A stretch of DNA of 64,000 nt from the NCBI GenBank assembly GCA_029204045.2, contig CM055080.1, positions 9,561,491 through 9,625,490 of the forward strand, read 5' to 3'. The first letter of the stretch is position 1. Each line of letters opens with the position of its first letter. A model generated the notes under the pieces. That model worked only from the letters and a program-made list of their open reading frames with translations, did not search any database and had not been told where the DNA came from. Both the position numbers and the translations under genes were made by a program. Source of the stretch: Tillandsia leiboldiana. Its lineage: Eukaryota > Streptophyta > Magnoliopsida > Poales > Bromeliaceae. Positions 10,328 through 20,800 of this stretch are shown here, in pieces.

Positions 10328-11020
10328 GGTCCCGTTTGGTAATGGATTAAGGTAGAACTAGCTAATCCTGGGATAAGTATAAAGTACGGAACTCGAGTAA
10401 AAAAACGTTTGGGATGGTTCCAGGGATAAGAGATTTTGTGTTTGGTATGAGAATGGAGGCTAAGAAGAATAAAGAGATTAGATTGGGGTAATTTACCTTT
10501 TTGCCCTCGAAATTTAATATGTGATAAAAGCTGTTAAAATTTAATTAGTTTGTTTTAATTAATGGATTAAAGCTTTAAAAAAATAAAGATAAAATCAAAA
10601 TCATAATTAAATTATATTTTTTAAAAATAATATTTAATTTAACATTTTATTTTTTCAAATTAAATTTAAAATTTCAAATATAAAATTTTAATATTTAAAT
10701 TTTAAAATTTAAAATTTTATAATATTAATTTGTGATGATGAGAGTGTATTGGAAAGAGAGAAAGAAGGTGGGATGAAAGAAAAGAGAAAAAGAAGAGAGA
10801 GGGATTTGTGATAATGAGAGCGTATTGAGAAAAGAGAAATAAGGGGAGGAGGGATAGTTTGGTAAAAATAAAAAAATTATAAAATAATGGATAAGAATTA
10901 TTGTTCCAGCTTATTCTGCTTGTACTGGAACTAGCTGTACCGGATAATTCCTGATGCGTTTGGTAGAATAAGGAGGATAAACCCCTTATTCCTGGTTCTA
11001 GCCCCGAAACAAACGGGCCC
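10328..11020. mobile_element. PIF/Harbinger (Tourist-like) non-autonomous element
   Basis: The ends are GGTCCCGTTTGGTAATGG and CCCCGAAACAAACGGGCCC, inverted, with a TTA direct repeat (10325-10327 and 11021-11023). Its AT-rich interior lacks a transposase. Inner TIR motifs (TTCTGCTTGTACTGGAACTAG; GGGATAAG) recall the element at 44621-45486. It lies downstream of the RBM48 stop. Confidence 0.6.
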
Positions 11021-11814
11021 TTAATTAAGTGTTTTGTCCAGATAAAATAACTTTATAAAATTAAACTTCTTTTTTATTGTAACAAATACAATGACATAGG
11101 ATACACTCCCAACCAATTACAATTAAATTGTGCTATGTAATTAAGATGATAGAGAGTCTAATCAGGGACAATACAGTAATTTTGCATTAAAATTATGCTT
11201 GTGGAGACTATTTTGAATCCACTATTTATACTTTCAAAATTTTAATTTTACTATCTAATTTTTTAATTTGTTTGATTTGAGTCGGATCAATAATATTGTT
11301 AGCTTCAAATTGTAAGCTTATTACTTACTGCGATAAATTTATAGTTATAAAAATTGCATGAAATATATTAATTAAACCTGCAAGAAAAAACAACGCATTC
11401 AAATTTTTAAATCAAAATATCGTTGATTGACTCAAATCAAATAAATTCAAAATGATCCATAGTTCAGATAAGTTCAATACATTTTTACCCCACTTTTTTT
11501 CTTCTTTTTTTTTCCTGAAAGTTTAAATAGCTGATTCAAGTGGGCCCCGCGCAATTAACCTAAAAAGAAAAAGCTCACTTGAAAACCCTAAATTCGAAAT
11601 TCAACAACAAATTGAATTTTGAACCAGCAAAGTTGATCTAAAATATTAAAAAAGAAATGAGGCTTTAATATGTCAAGGATTCAAAGAATCTAAGGAATAA
11701 GTTAAAACCTAAATACATGAAAAATATACATACATACACAAAGAGAGTTTGCTAGGGCTCACAGCATTCCTTTGCATGCTTTCAGTGTCCTTTTAAATGG
11801 CTTTTGAATGATGA
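11021..11814. other. Region downstream of RBM48, probable 3' UTR at its right end
   Basis: The RBM48 stop is at 11815, so its 3' UTR should occupy the right end of this stretch. No gene is visible. A GGGCCCCGCGC patch at 11541 may be the end of another repeat. Confidence 0.35.
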
Positions 11815-11930
11815 TCAAATTCTTCTTCGGTTGTCCACCCTCGGTTTCTTAAAGGCCACAGGAGCTTGTGAATTCTCAGCAGTAGTTTGAATCTGAGATA
11901 TCCAGGAGCAGTTTTAAGAAGTTGCATAGA

Positions 11931-12000
<70 letters not shown>

Positions 12001-15000
12001 TCACCTTATCAAGCTTTTCCCTAACTAATCTTACAGTCTCGTTCATCGATGGCGAAGGGAAATAATCCTGAAATCCAATAAGAAACTATTACAGATCTCG
12101 TAACATCATTGTTTTGTTAGTGGAAAAGCCAGCATGCGAATGTGACGATTAAATTGCTATATGAATAGAAAGACTTGGACTCGACCGCATAAATAACACC
12201 AAGAATCGAAATAAAAACTATGCCGGAGGGCCATGCCAAACATAAGTTTTAACCCCCCCCACAAGATTACGAGTGAACTTATTAATGGTTTCTTTTTTGA
12301 TGGAATATTCAGTGTCGTTTTTTCGATAGAAAGACTCGAGGTAGTGTTTGTTCGACACTCCACAAAACCGGCGAAAATGGTTTTCAGAGAACAAAGTGTT
12401 TTTTACATGAAAAGGAGTATTTGTGTCTGGTGGTTGTAAAACTGTTTCCCCTAAAACACGTGAAATTGTTTTCCGCTTGGAACCAAGCACAAGGGGAGAA
12501 AATCCTTTTCAGCCTGAAAACAGATTTCCGATGGCTTTCGGGTGTGGTGCAGATTGATGGAATTTTCTGAAATCAAAATATGCAATGGTTAAAAGTTCAG
12601 CAACCTGTTACTAAATTGTGTGGATGGGTGTCCATTTTAGTACAGCCAAAATTTATCCTAGTTTACTTTGAGACAGTATCGCCATACTAGACGTCTAGAC
12701 CAAGTTGTGACACATTCTAAATGGCCAAAGGAGAATATACCTTGTTAGAGGACACATGATTGAGAGGAAAATCTTCAGCATGAGAAGTTCGATCCCTGGA
12801 GAGAACATAAAATCAACAATTATCATGACAAAAGTATAAAACCTAAAAGCATGAACGGCACATTTTGCTATCCAATAAGTAAGAACCAGTGCACCATTAA
12901 TTCACACGATATCAATACCTTTTTTTAGAGCTTGTCTGAAACTCTGAACCACCATCTGATGAAGCCCGAGATGTTGACCCAAATGCAGCTGAAAAGGAGA
13001 AAAAAAGAAAATTAAGGGCATGTTTGGTTCAGCACTTTTTGATCAGAATAGACGATTCAAGCGGGAGTCCCATTCTGACTCCAACTCTCATCTAATCCCC
13101 AGGCCAGATAGGAAAATAGAATCCAGGCGGAACCAAATTTATTTCCAAAGTACCCCGCATATCAATATCAATTCATATAAATTTTAATTTACATTCTCTA
13201 ATTGAAATCAAGTTTTGAATTTTAAATTCAACTTTGAATTTAAATATAAGGGCATGCTTGGTTCAAAATATTGATCAAAATTGGAATAGGAATGGAGATT
13301 GATCGGAATCAAAAACAAAATAATGAAAACTCCTAATTTGTTTGGTTTGTAAGAGGAATTGGAATCGGAATCATATTCAAATTGAAGTTTAAAATCCAAA
13401 TTAGTAATCAAAATTTTAAAAGATCCAGAAATCAATCATTCTAAAGCTTCGGCAAAAATAACATTTTTGTTATTTTCGAGATCTCCGCCATTTGGGCAGA
13501 ATCTCTTCATAAACTAATGCCTTTGACTCACCTTGCAATGAATCTCTACACTCGAGACTTGGGCCCAACAACATAAAAGTATATTTTGGCCAAAATTTGC
13601 AAAAGTCGAATAAAAATAGATGGATGATGCAAAACCTAAAGACTTTTTTTATGCAAAATGGCCGCAATACTATTTATAAACCAGAAGTTACTTTATCAAG
13701 AGATGCTACATCCATTGGTGAGATTGATCATGCAATATCACTGATTGGTGCAAGGACCACAGATGTCTTACATTTAATTCGGCCTAAAACTTCCTTCCTC
13801 CTGACCTCAAGTTTCTCCTTTGTATCCGAAAGACTCTCAAATTGAGGCGCATATGACACTTGCAGTCGGTTACCCAAAAATACAGACTCATCCAATTTTC
13901 GCTTCGCAAACCTGCAACAAGAGCAGACATTTAATAAATTCAGAAGCACTCACTTGTATCAGATAAAACATATATGATAACATGGCCCCGAGCCACTAAA
14001 TTATTTCTTTTAAATTTTGAAAAATGCGAGCATATGAGAAGAATGGACGAAAGAACCAAGCAGATGTCATAAGAGAAAGTAAAGGAGAAAATTATTCAAA
14101 TCAGATAGATATAAGCAGCAAAATCAAATTCCTTCCTCTAAGACGTTAATTATAGACCATCACCTCCCTAGTAATAGTAAAAAGTTTTCCCTTATTTTTG
14201 TTGGTTTCTTTCACGCCGTTGCTTTCTTATGCTATACTAATTTAAAAATTTTCTAGTAGCTCTCAGAGTTGTAGCCTTTGAAACAACAAACCTCAAATAA
14301 AGGATATAATTTGCATAGGCTACTTGATTGGTTTCCTTGTATTCTTTTCCGGCCGTTAATAAGTTCTAAATTTAAACAAAAAGCAGCAGATCTAAACCAG
14401 GAATAATAACATCTTAGGGACAAAGTAAAAATCAGCCCAGAAACTGGCTTCTTAAAGCACTAACATCATAAAGTATCGCCACAATCCACCAAATTATACG
14501 AGAGATTTGTAAAATAGGTGACTCATAACATCAAAAAGTACATTTGTCACCTTGCATTGCTGACCTGTGAGAATTTGATAAAGAAAACATCTGTGTACGG
14601 TTCACATTCCTCAGCATCCATGGGTTTGCATCTGGAAAAAATTTTACAACAAAGAAAGTGAATTTAGAGACTAAAAAAGAATTACTGATGCACTTTGATC
14701 GTATTCATGTACTTAGTGTTTCTTAAGCAATCCAAATCCAGCAAAAAGCATATATTAACAAAATTATGAATTGGATCCTCAAAAATCATGCAAATGATCC
14801 TTGGTTAAATGTTTCGGTGCAGCTTCGATAGTTTTAGTGATGACAATAATGATTCACAAGAAGAAGAACAAGGTCCTTACAAGTATAGTTTACCTGTGCT
14901 TGATTACCATATTCTATTTAATGATCTTTATTTATTAGTCACATCAGCTAAAACCATACATCTAGAAATGACAAAGCTTGTTCGCCAGCTAAAGCATTCA

Positions 15001-16920
15001 CAGATATATTACTTAAATAGAGTTGTCTAAAGAAGAACTAAACTGTTTTTTGCGCATTAAAACTTTTGCAACAACTTCATAGCTACAGTTAAAGCAGAAA
15101 CTTCAAATTGGAGCTTCCGTTTGTTGAACACGAAAATCAACTTTGGACCATAGCAAGAGTTCTCGACTTCTTGTTCCCTTGAAACCACTTAATGCCAAGC
15201 TCACGTTTAACAATTCTTCAAATTCAAATTCTCCTAAAATCAGCTTCAATAAACTGAATTTAACCGATTACAAGTATCGTTTGAAAAACCAAGAACATCA
15301 AAATGATTATAATTACAATTACACATTCATATCACATACCATCAGTATGCATCTAATCACATATCCTCATAATTGATCTCATCCAATTTCCAATTCCATC
15401 CCAATAAATAAGTTTGAAACTAATAAGTGACAATAAATTAAATATAAACAAAAAAATGAACATCAACTAGAGCTAGGATTTTTAAATGTTCAAGAACTAC
15501 GTACTCTTCTACCACCCCATACGATCCGAACAACTTCATGAGATCATCGCCGCATCCCAAAGAGGGCACGTTTCTCACAATCAAATACCTGTAAAAAATA
15601 AACCATCCACATCTTTGTTTCCATAAAAAATTCAAAATCGATCTAATTAACCACAAAATCACCTTATTTTCTTCACATTAATCAAACAAAACAATTTGAT
15701 GTGACTCTACGGAAAAAAAAACCCTAAAAAAGGGGAGACGAAGCCATGGAATCGAATTAGTGAATGGATAAGAGGAGAATTCAAAAACCAGCAAAAATTA
15801 AACCATCCACACTTTAATTTGCATCAAAAACCCAAAATCGATCTAATTAACCACAAAATCACCTTATTTTCTTCACATTAATCAAACAAACAACAAAAAA
15901 CAAAACAATTTGATGCGATTCTACAAAAGAAAACCCTAAAAAAGGGGAGACGAAGCCATGGAATCGAATTAGCAAATGCATAAGAGGAGAATTCAAGAAC
16001 CTGCAAAAATTAAACCATCCACACTTTAATTTCCATCAAAAGCCCAAAATCGATCTAATTAACCACAAAATCACCTTATTTTCTTCACATTAATCAAACA
16101 AACAACAAAAAACAAAACAATTTGACGCGATTCTACAAAAGAAAACCCTAAAAAAGGGGAGACGAAGCCATGGAATCGAATTAGCAAATGCATAAGAGGA
16201 GAATTCAAAAACCTGCAAAAATTAAACCATCCACACTTTAATTTCCATAAAAAACCCAAAATCGATCTAATTAACCACAAAATCACCTTATTTTCTTCAC
16301 ATTAATCAAACAAACAACAAAAAACAAAACAATTTGATGCGATTCTACAAAAGAAAACCCTAAAAAAGGGGAGACGAAGCCATGGAATCGAATTAGCAAA
16401 TGCATAAGAGGAGAATTCAAAAACCTGCAAAAATTAAACCATCCACAATTTAATTTCCATCAAAAACCCAAAATCGATCTAATTAACCACAAAATCACCT
16501 TATTTTCTTCACATTAATCAAACAAACAACAAAAAGCAAAACAATTTGATGCGATTCTACAAAAGAAAACCCTAAAAAAGGGGAGATGAAGCCATGGAAT
16601 CGAATTAGCAAATGCATAAGAGGAGAATTCAAAAACCTGCAAAAATTAAACCATCCACACTTTAATTTCCATCAAAAACCCAAAATCGATCTAATTAACC
16701 ACAAAATCACCTTATTTTCTTCACATTAATCAAACAAACAACAAAAAACAAAACAATTTGACGCGATTCTACAAAAGAAAACCCTAAAAAAGGGGAGATG
16801 AGGCCATGGGATCGAATTTGTGCATGGAGAAGAGGAGATTTTGAGGGTTAGGGTTTACTTGGATTCGTCGCACACCGTGTAGACGCGAACCGCGAAGGGT
16901 TCGTCGCGATCTCGCCGCAT
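11815..16920 (-). CDS. RBM48: RNA-binding protein 48 (minor-spliceosome factor)
   Basis: Eight exons on the minus strand: 16859-16920, 15505-15588, 14551-14631, 13772-13911, 12919-12988, 12741-12795, 12005-12067, 11815-11892. They total 633 nt (210 aa), with GT-AG junctions and phase kept throughout. The product starts MRRDRDEPFAVRVYTVCDES. An RRM follows at about residues 21-105, with YLIVRNVPSLGCGDDLMKLF, ECKPMDAEECEPYTDVFF, FAKRKLDESVFLGNRLQVSY and APQFESLSDTKEKLEVRRKE. The basic tail FKKPRVDNRRRI could be a nuclear signal. These blocks are characteristic of RBM48, which binds ARMC7 and supports U12-type intron splicing in maize and human. Length matches the plant family. Intron 1 contains a large 212-bp tandem repeat array and intron 7 a (GA)n tract. 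It is divergent from RHIP1. Confidence 0.93.
11935..11994 (+). repeat. (AG)n microsatellite in RBM48 intron 7
   Basis: About 60 bp of AG repeats. On the RBM48 sense strand it reads (CT)n, a long pyrimidine tract starting about 10 nt after the exon 7 donor in a 112-nt intron (11893-12004), so length changes there could affect splicing. Confidence 0.85.
12993..13450. mobile_element. Degenerate Tourist-like fragments in RBM48 intron 4
   Basis: Two starts of the same type occur, TTAAGGGCATGTTTGGTTCA at 13015 and TAAGGGCATGCTTGGTTCAA at 13247, each followed by TTTTGATCAGAAT/ATTGATCAAAATTGG. No matching right ends are clear, so boundaries are approximate. Confidence 0.35.
15591..16826 (-). repeat. 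212-bp tandem repeat array in RBM48 intron 1
   Basis: About six head-to-tail copies (one shorter, diverged copy nearest exon 2, then five at 211-213 bp spacing; GAATTCAARAACC landmarks at about 15778, 15990, 16201, 16413 and 16625). Each unit holds AAACCCTAA (telo-box-like), CGAAGCCATGGAATCGAATT and, on the sense strand, TTTTTGCAGGTTTTTGAATT. That last block is homologous to the genuine exon 2 acceptor TTTTTTACAGGTATTTGATT. The array fills nearly all of the 1.27-kb intron, and the unit's other end resembles the sequence just after exon 1. Confidence 0.93.
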
Positions 16921-17075
16921 CGGGGATCGGAGGTGGCGAAGGAGAGAGTAGTGAGGGGGGGGGGGGGGGGCGGGAACGAAAAAAAAAAAAGGGAAAAAGG
17001 TAAATATGTATCGAAAACCCTCGACTATAGGGAATTTTGAAATAGACTCCTCAATTTTTATATCTAATTTTCTGG

Positions 17076-17480
17076 ACTAAATTATAAAAAAAAACCCTAC
17101 CACTTTAGTCCCAATCTCAATTATCCCCTACATAAAAATTATATTAATTATTATCCTACAATTTATTACTATCTCATAATAAAACTAAAAAAATTTAAAA
17201 ATTAGTAAAATATACTGTAAAACTTTACTAAAATGAGTTGATATATATCTAATATACAACTCAAAAAATATATAAAAAATCCTCTTATTTTACTAATATT
17301 ATCATAAAAAATTTTAAAAATTATATAAATAATTATAGTCTAATTTAATAATTATACCCAATAGCAAGATCTATTTGAGGTAACGATAAAGTGTTGAAAA
17401 ATTAATTGATATATTTTTTTATGTAAGAGTAATTAAGATAAGCTTTAAAATGTAAGAGGGTTTTTTTTTATAATTTAGCT
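17076..17480. mobile_element. MULE-like element in the divergent promoter
   Basis: The ends ACTAAATTATAAAAAAAAACC and, inverted, AGCTAAATTATAAAAAAAAA are near-identical inverted repeats of the GGCTAAATTAYAG family. The flanks ATTTTCTGG (17067-17075) and ATTTTTTGG (17481-17489) agree at 8 of 9 positions. The interior is AT-rich without coding capacity. Confidence 0.7.
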
Positions 17481-17764
17481 ATTTTTTGGATTAAAAAATT
17501 GACCAAAAGTTATTTATTAAATATATTTTTTGAAGTTGTATAACTTATTTTATAAATTATAAATTTTGTATAATTTATGCAAGAGTATAACAATTCAAAC
17601 AGGTAAAAAATTAACTGTTAGTAAATAATAATCAATATCTAAAAATAAATTTGCATATTTTAAAGTTTCCAAACAAAAAAAATTGCTAATTAAAAATTTG
17701 TAGGAATAATTTTTTTTTTTGTAGAAAAAAACAAAAAAACCCTTATACGTTCTCCCACTTCCCT

Positions 17765-17790
17765 CCCCCCCCCCCCCCCCCCCCCCCCCC
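17765..17790 (+). repeat. Poly(C) tract in the RHIP1 leader
   Basis: An uninterrupted run of 26 C followed by 10 T, ending about 45 bp before the start codon. A matching G-run pattern occurs at 16955-16970 (before RBM48) and 26363-26395 (beyond the NOA1 stop). Confidence 0.85.
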
Positions 17791-17845
17791 TTTTTTTTTT
17801 CCTTTCCCAGCTCTCTCTCCTCCGCTCCGCCCTCGTCGTCTCAAC

Positions 17846-20800
17846 ATGGCCACCGACCTCGCCGGCTCCGGCGACGCCTCCCACCCTCCGACGCCGACTC
17901 CGCTCTCCCCGGCGGCGATCGCCGCCGACGTGAGCCAGTGGATCGAGCGCGCCGCCGCGCGCGCCGTCGACCTCAAGGAAACCCTAGACGCCGCCGTGGA
18001 CTCCGCCGCGGGAGCCGCCGCCAACGCCGCCTCCTCCGCCGCGTCGTTCTCCTCCCACTACCTCGGAGAGTCCAAAGTACGTAATCCACCGTTTGCGTCT
18101 TATGATTCTCGTCCTCTTCGTGTCTTTTTGATCTTCGGTAAGGTTCGCAGGAGATCATGGAGTCGGTTAAGGCCATGTACGAGTTTCATGAAGAAATGGC
18201 TTTTGGAAAGATCAAAGGTGCAGTTTATTTATTTAGGATTAAACAAAAAAAATGTGCGAGGAACCACACAATTCTAGGGCATTTTGAAATAAACTATTGT
18301 CTTTTTGATCTAATTTGAGTTATTTTCCCAAATTGTATTGGGGATCTGTTAAAATTTTAATAACTCTAATTATATATCATTCATTATCAGCTAAATTTGA
18401 CAAAATTTCAAATTTGATCTATACAAACGGCGTAAATTGAACGGATCAGAAGTTGAGAGATTCTCAATCAAAGGAAAAATAGTTGAGGGGGATTTCCGAT
18501 TAAATATCTACCATGTAAAACTCTTGATCATGTAATTGGTCTTGTTTAACATTTGATATGATTATTAGGTGTTATTTCGAAAGTAATGGCACTTTCATTG
18601 CTTGCAGAGGGTGTCCTCCTTGCGGCGTCAAATCCGGGCCTCTCTTCTGGGATAGCTGCTGGTTTGGGGCTCGTCTTCTTCAGAAGTGCGCGCTTTATAC
18701 ATTCCTGTTTTGATTTTGTTACATGTTTGTTATAATGTTTGGCTGGGAAAGTATTCTCCTTTTTATTTCATGTGATTGAACAACTAATTCGGCACATGGA
18801 TTTGTTTATCAAATTTATACTTTTGTGCCGAGGAAGCTAAATGAAGGTTGCTACGAATTTGCCTTAAGTAGGAATTTTAACATGGATAATTGCACTGTTA
18901 ATGGAGAGCTGAAGATTAACACAACATTTATTTTTGCACGATTATGGAAGCTTTTTGCCTAGAGCTCATAGTCTCATACTGAACTTGAATTGTTTTAGAT
19001 ATCTAGATGAATAATTTGGATTTGAGAGTATTCGAAATTTTATTATCAAACCCTTATGTCAAGGTTACAAGACCTTGGCAAAATCCCAATCTGGGTTGAT
19101 CCGAACCAGGCCAAATTCCAGAGCAGGTTAAATTTGATTGGCTCTGACCACTTCCATATTAGACTGCCATTTATGTACCTATTTTAAGCCTGAGCATGTT
19201 CCAAAATGACCGCATCTGGGTCTGGTCAACTAAGAAAATTTCGACCAGGGCCACTAGGCTGGGTTGACTAAAGAAATAACCCAGACCTTGTGCAGATTTT
19301 TCAAGTTCTATGTTTTTACAAGCATGAACCTGTCATAGGGTTCTGGGCCAGTCTGATTTTAATGTGGATAAATCTGGGCTGTGTTGTAGTGGTCGGAGTT
19401 TTTGTTTTAGGTATAGTGGATTATGTTTGGATGGCACTACAGTCTACAGTTGCATTAGGCCAGCTTAGACAGGCCGAGGATTGTTAATTGTAACTATAGG
19501 CATCTGAAATTTTTATTTGTAAAATTAGGCCAAAGTGGTGAATGATTTACCGCTTTTAGAATGCGATCATCGCATTTACGTAAATTATATTTTTCCTAAG
19601 TCCAAACTCCGAAAGGTGTATAAATCAGCAAATAGTTTACCATTTTTATGAGCACCACAAACAATTTTAATATTTTGAATTAAGCAGTGAACAAGTTGCC
19701 ACATTTAGAAAGTGGTGATTCATTCACCGCTTAGGTCTAATTTTGTAAATAAATTTTTCAAAGAACTACTTTTATAATTATAATATTTATAAAAAAATTT
19801 CAGCACATACTTTTCCACTCCTCGACCTCTATGTGTAGTTCTTCTGATGTTTGATATAGAAATGCCGTACTTATTGTTTTTTGCAACTTAACCTTTAATA
19901 GACACTATCTATTAAAGGTTAATTGAAGATCTAATAGTAATTTCATATTTTAATTAATTAACTCTAAAAAAATAAATCTGTCTTTTCTCGTGTATATTTT
20001 GTTTTAATTATATTGTCGTCTCGTACTATTTAAAATTTCCTTTAATCTTTTCAATAGCATTGTTTAATATTCCACTAGAGGTTGAGGCGATTGATCTCGA
20101 CTTGCTTTGTTACTTTATGGAACACAACAGACTTTTGACTTTCACTGTCAATTTGGTTCAGAATATCTTCACATTTTTTACTCCAGCGATCTTATTTCTT
20201 TTTTTCTTTTTTTTTTTTTTTTTTGAGTGATTTGTCTGAATGTTGCTTTCTATTAGAACAATATTAGAAGCTATTAATACTTGGCAATCCTAAAGCTTAC
20301 CAGATTAGCCACCAGGCTTTAATTTTGTTGATTGTAATTGATTCTTCTGCCTAACTTTGATACAAATGTTTGTTTCTCACTTCCTTTGTTCTTTCAATTT
20401 GCAGGTCCAAGAAACTTTTTTATTCAAAATGCAAGGCGGCTCTTTGTGAGCGAAGAGGTGGGCACTACGAGTTTCTACTTTGCTCTTCATTTTTGTTGGT
20501 AATTACATTGTGTTTTTCTTTTCACTTTTTTATGTTTCTTAATGTAGTTATAAATTATTACCGTACTTGAATATTCATTATCATCATTTGATGAACTTCC
20601 TTTCATCGAATTTTGTGGACATTTTAAACTGCAAAGATAATTAGATTGGAAGTTGATTATTTTTGTAATATACTGCAGATTACATGTATCATTTGTTAAA
20701 ATAATAAGTCAAAAAAGAAGAAGAATAAAAAGAGCATAAATATAGCAAATTGAAGGTTTATTTTGTACTGTCAAAATATTTTCTTCTTGTCATGGTTGCT

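Larger units (their letters stand above)
16921..17845. promoter_or_regulatory. Shared divergent promoter region of RBM48 and RHIP1
   Basis: The two start codons face away from each other 925 bp apart. The RBM48 side has a G run (16955-16970) about 35 bp from its ATG. The RHIP1 side has a 26-bp C run (17765-17790), a T run and a CT-rich leader before its ATG. The middle is taken up by a Mutator-like element (17076-17480). No unambiguous TATA box stands out. That both genes share regulation is inferred from arrangement only. Confidence 0.5.

Noticed and set aside
15591..16826. CRISPR-like or satellite array
   Set aside because: The repeats are contiguous with no unique spacers, lie in a eukaryotic intron and derive from its own flanks.
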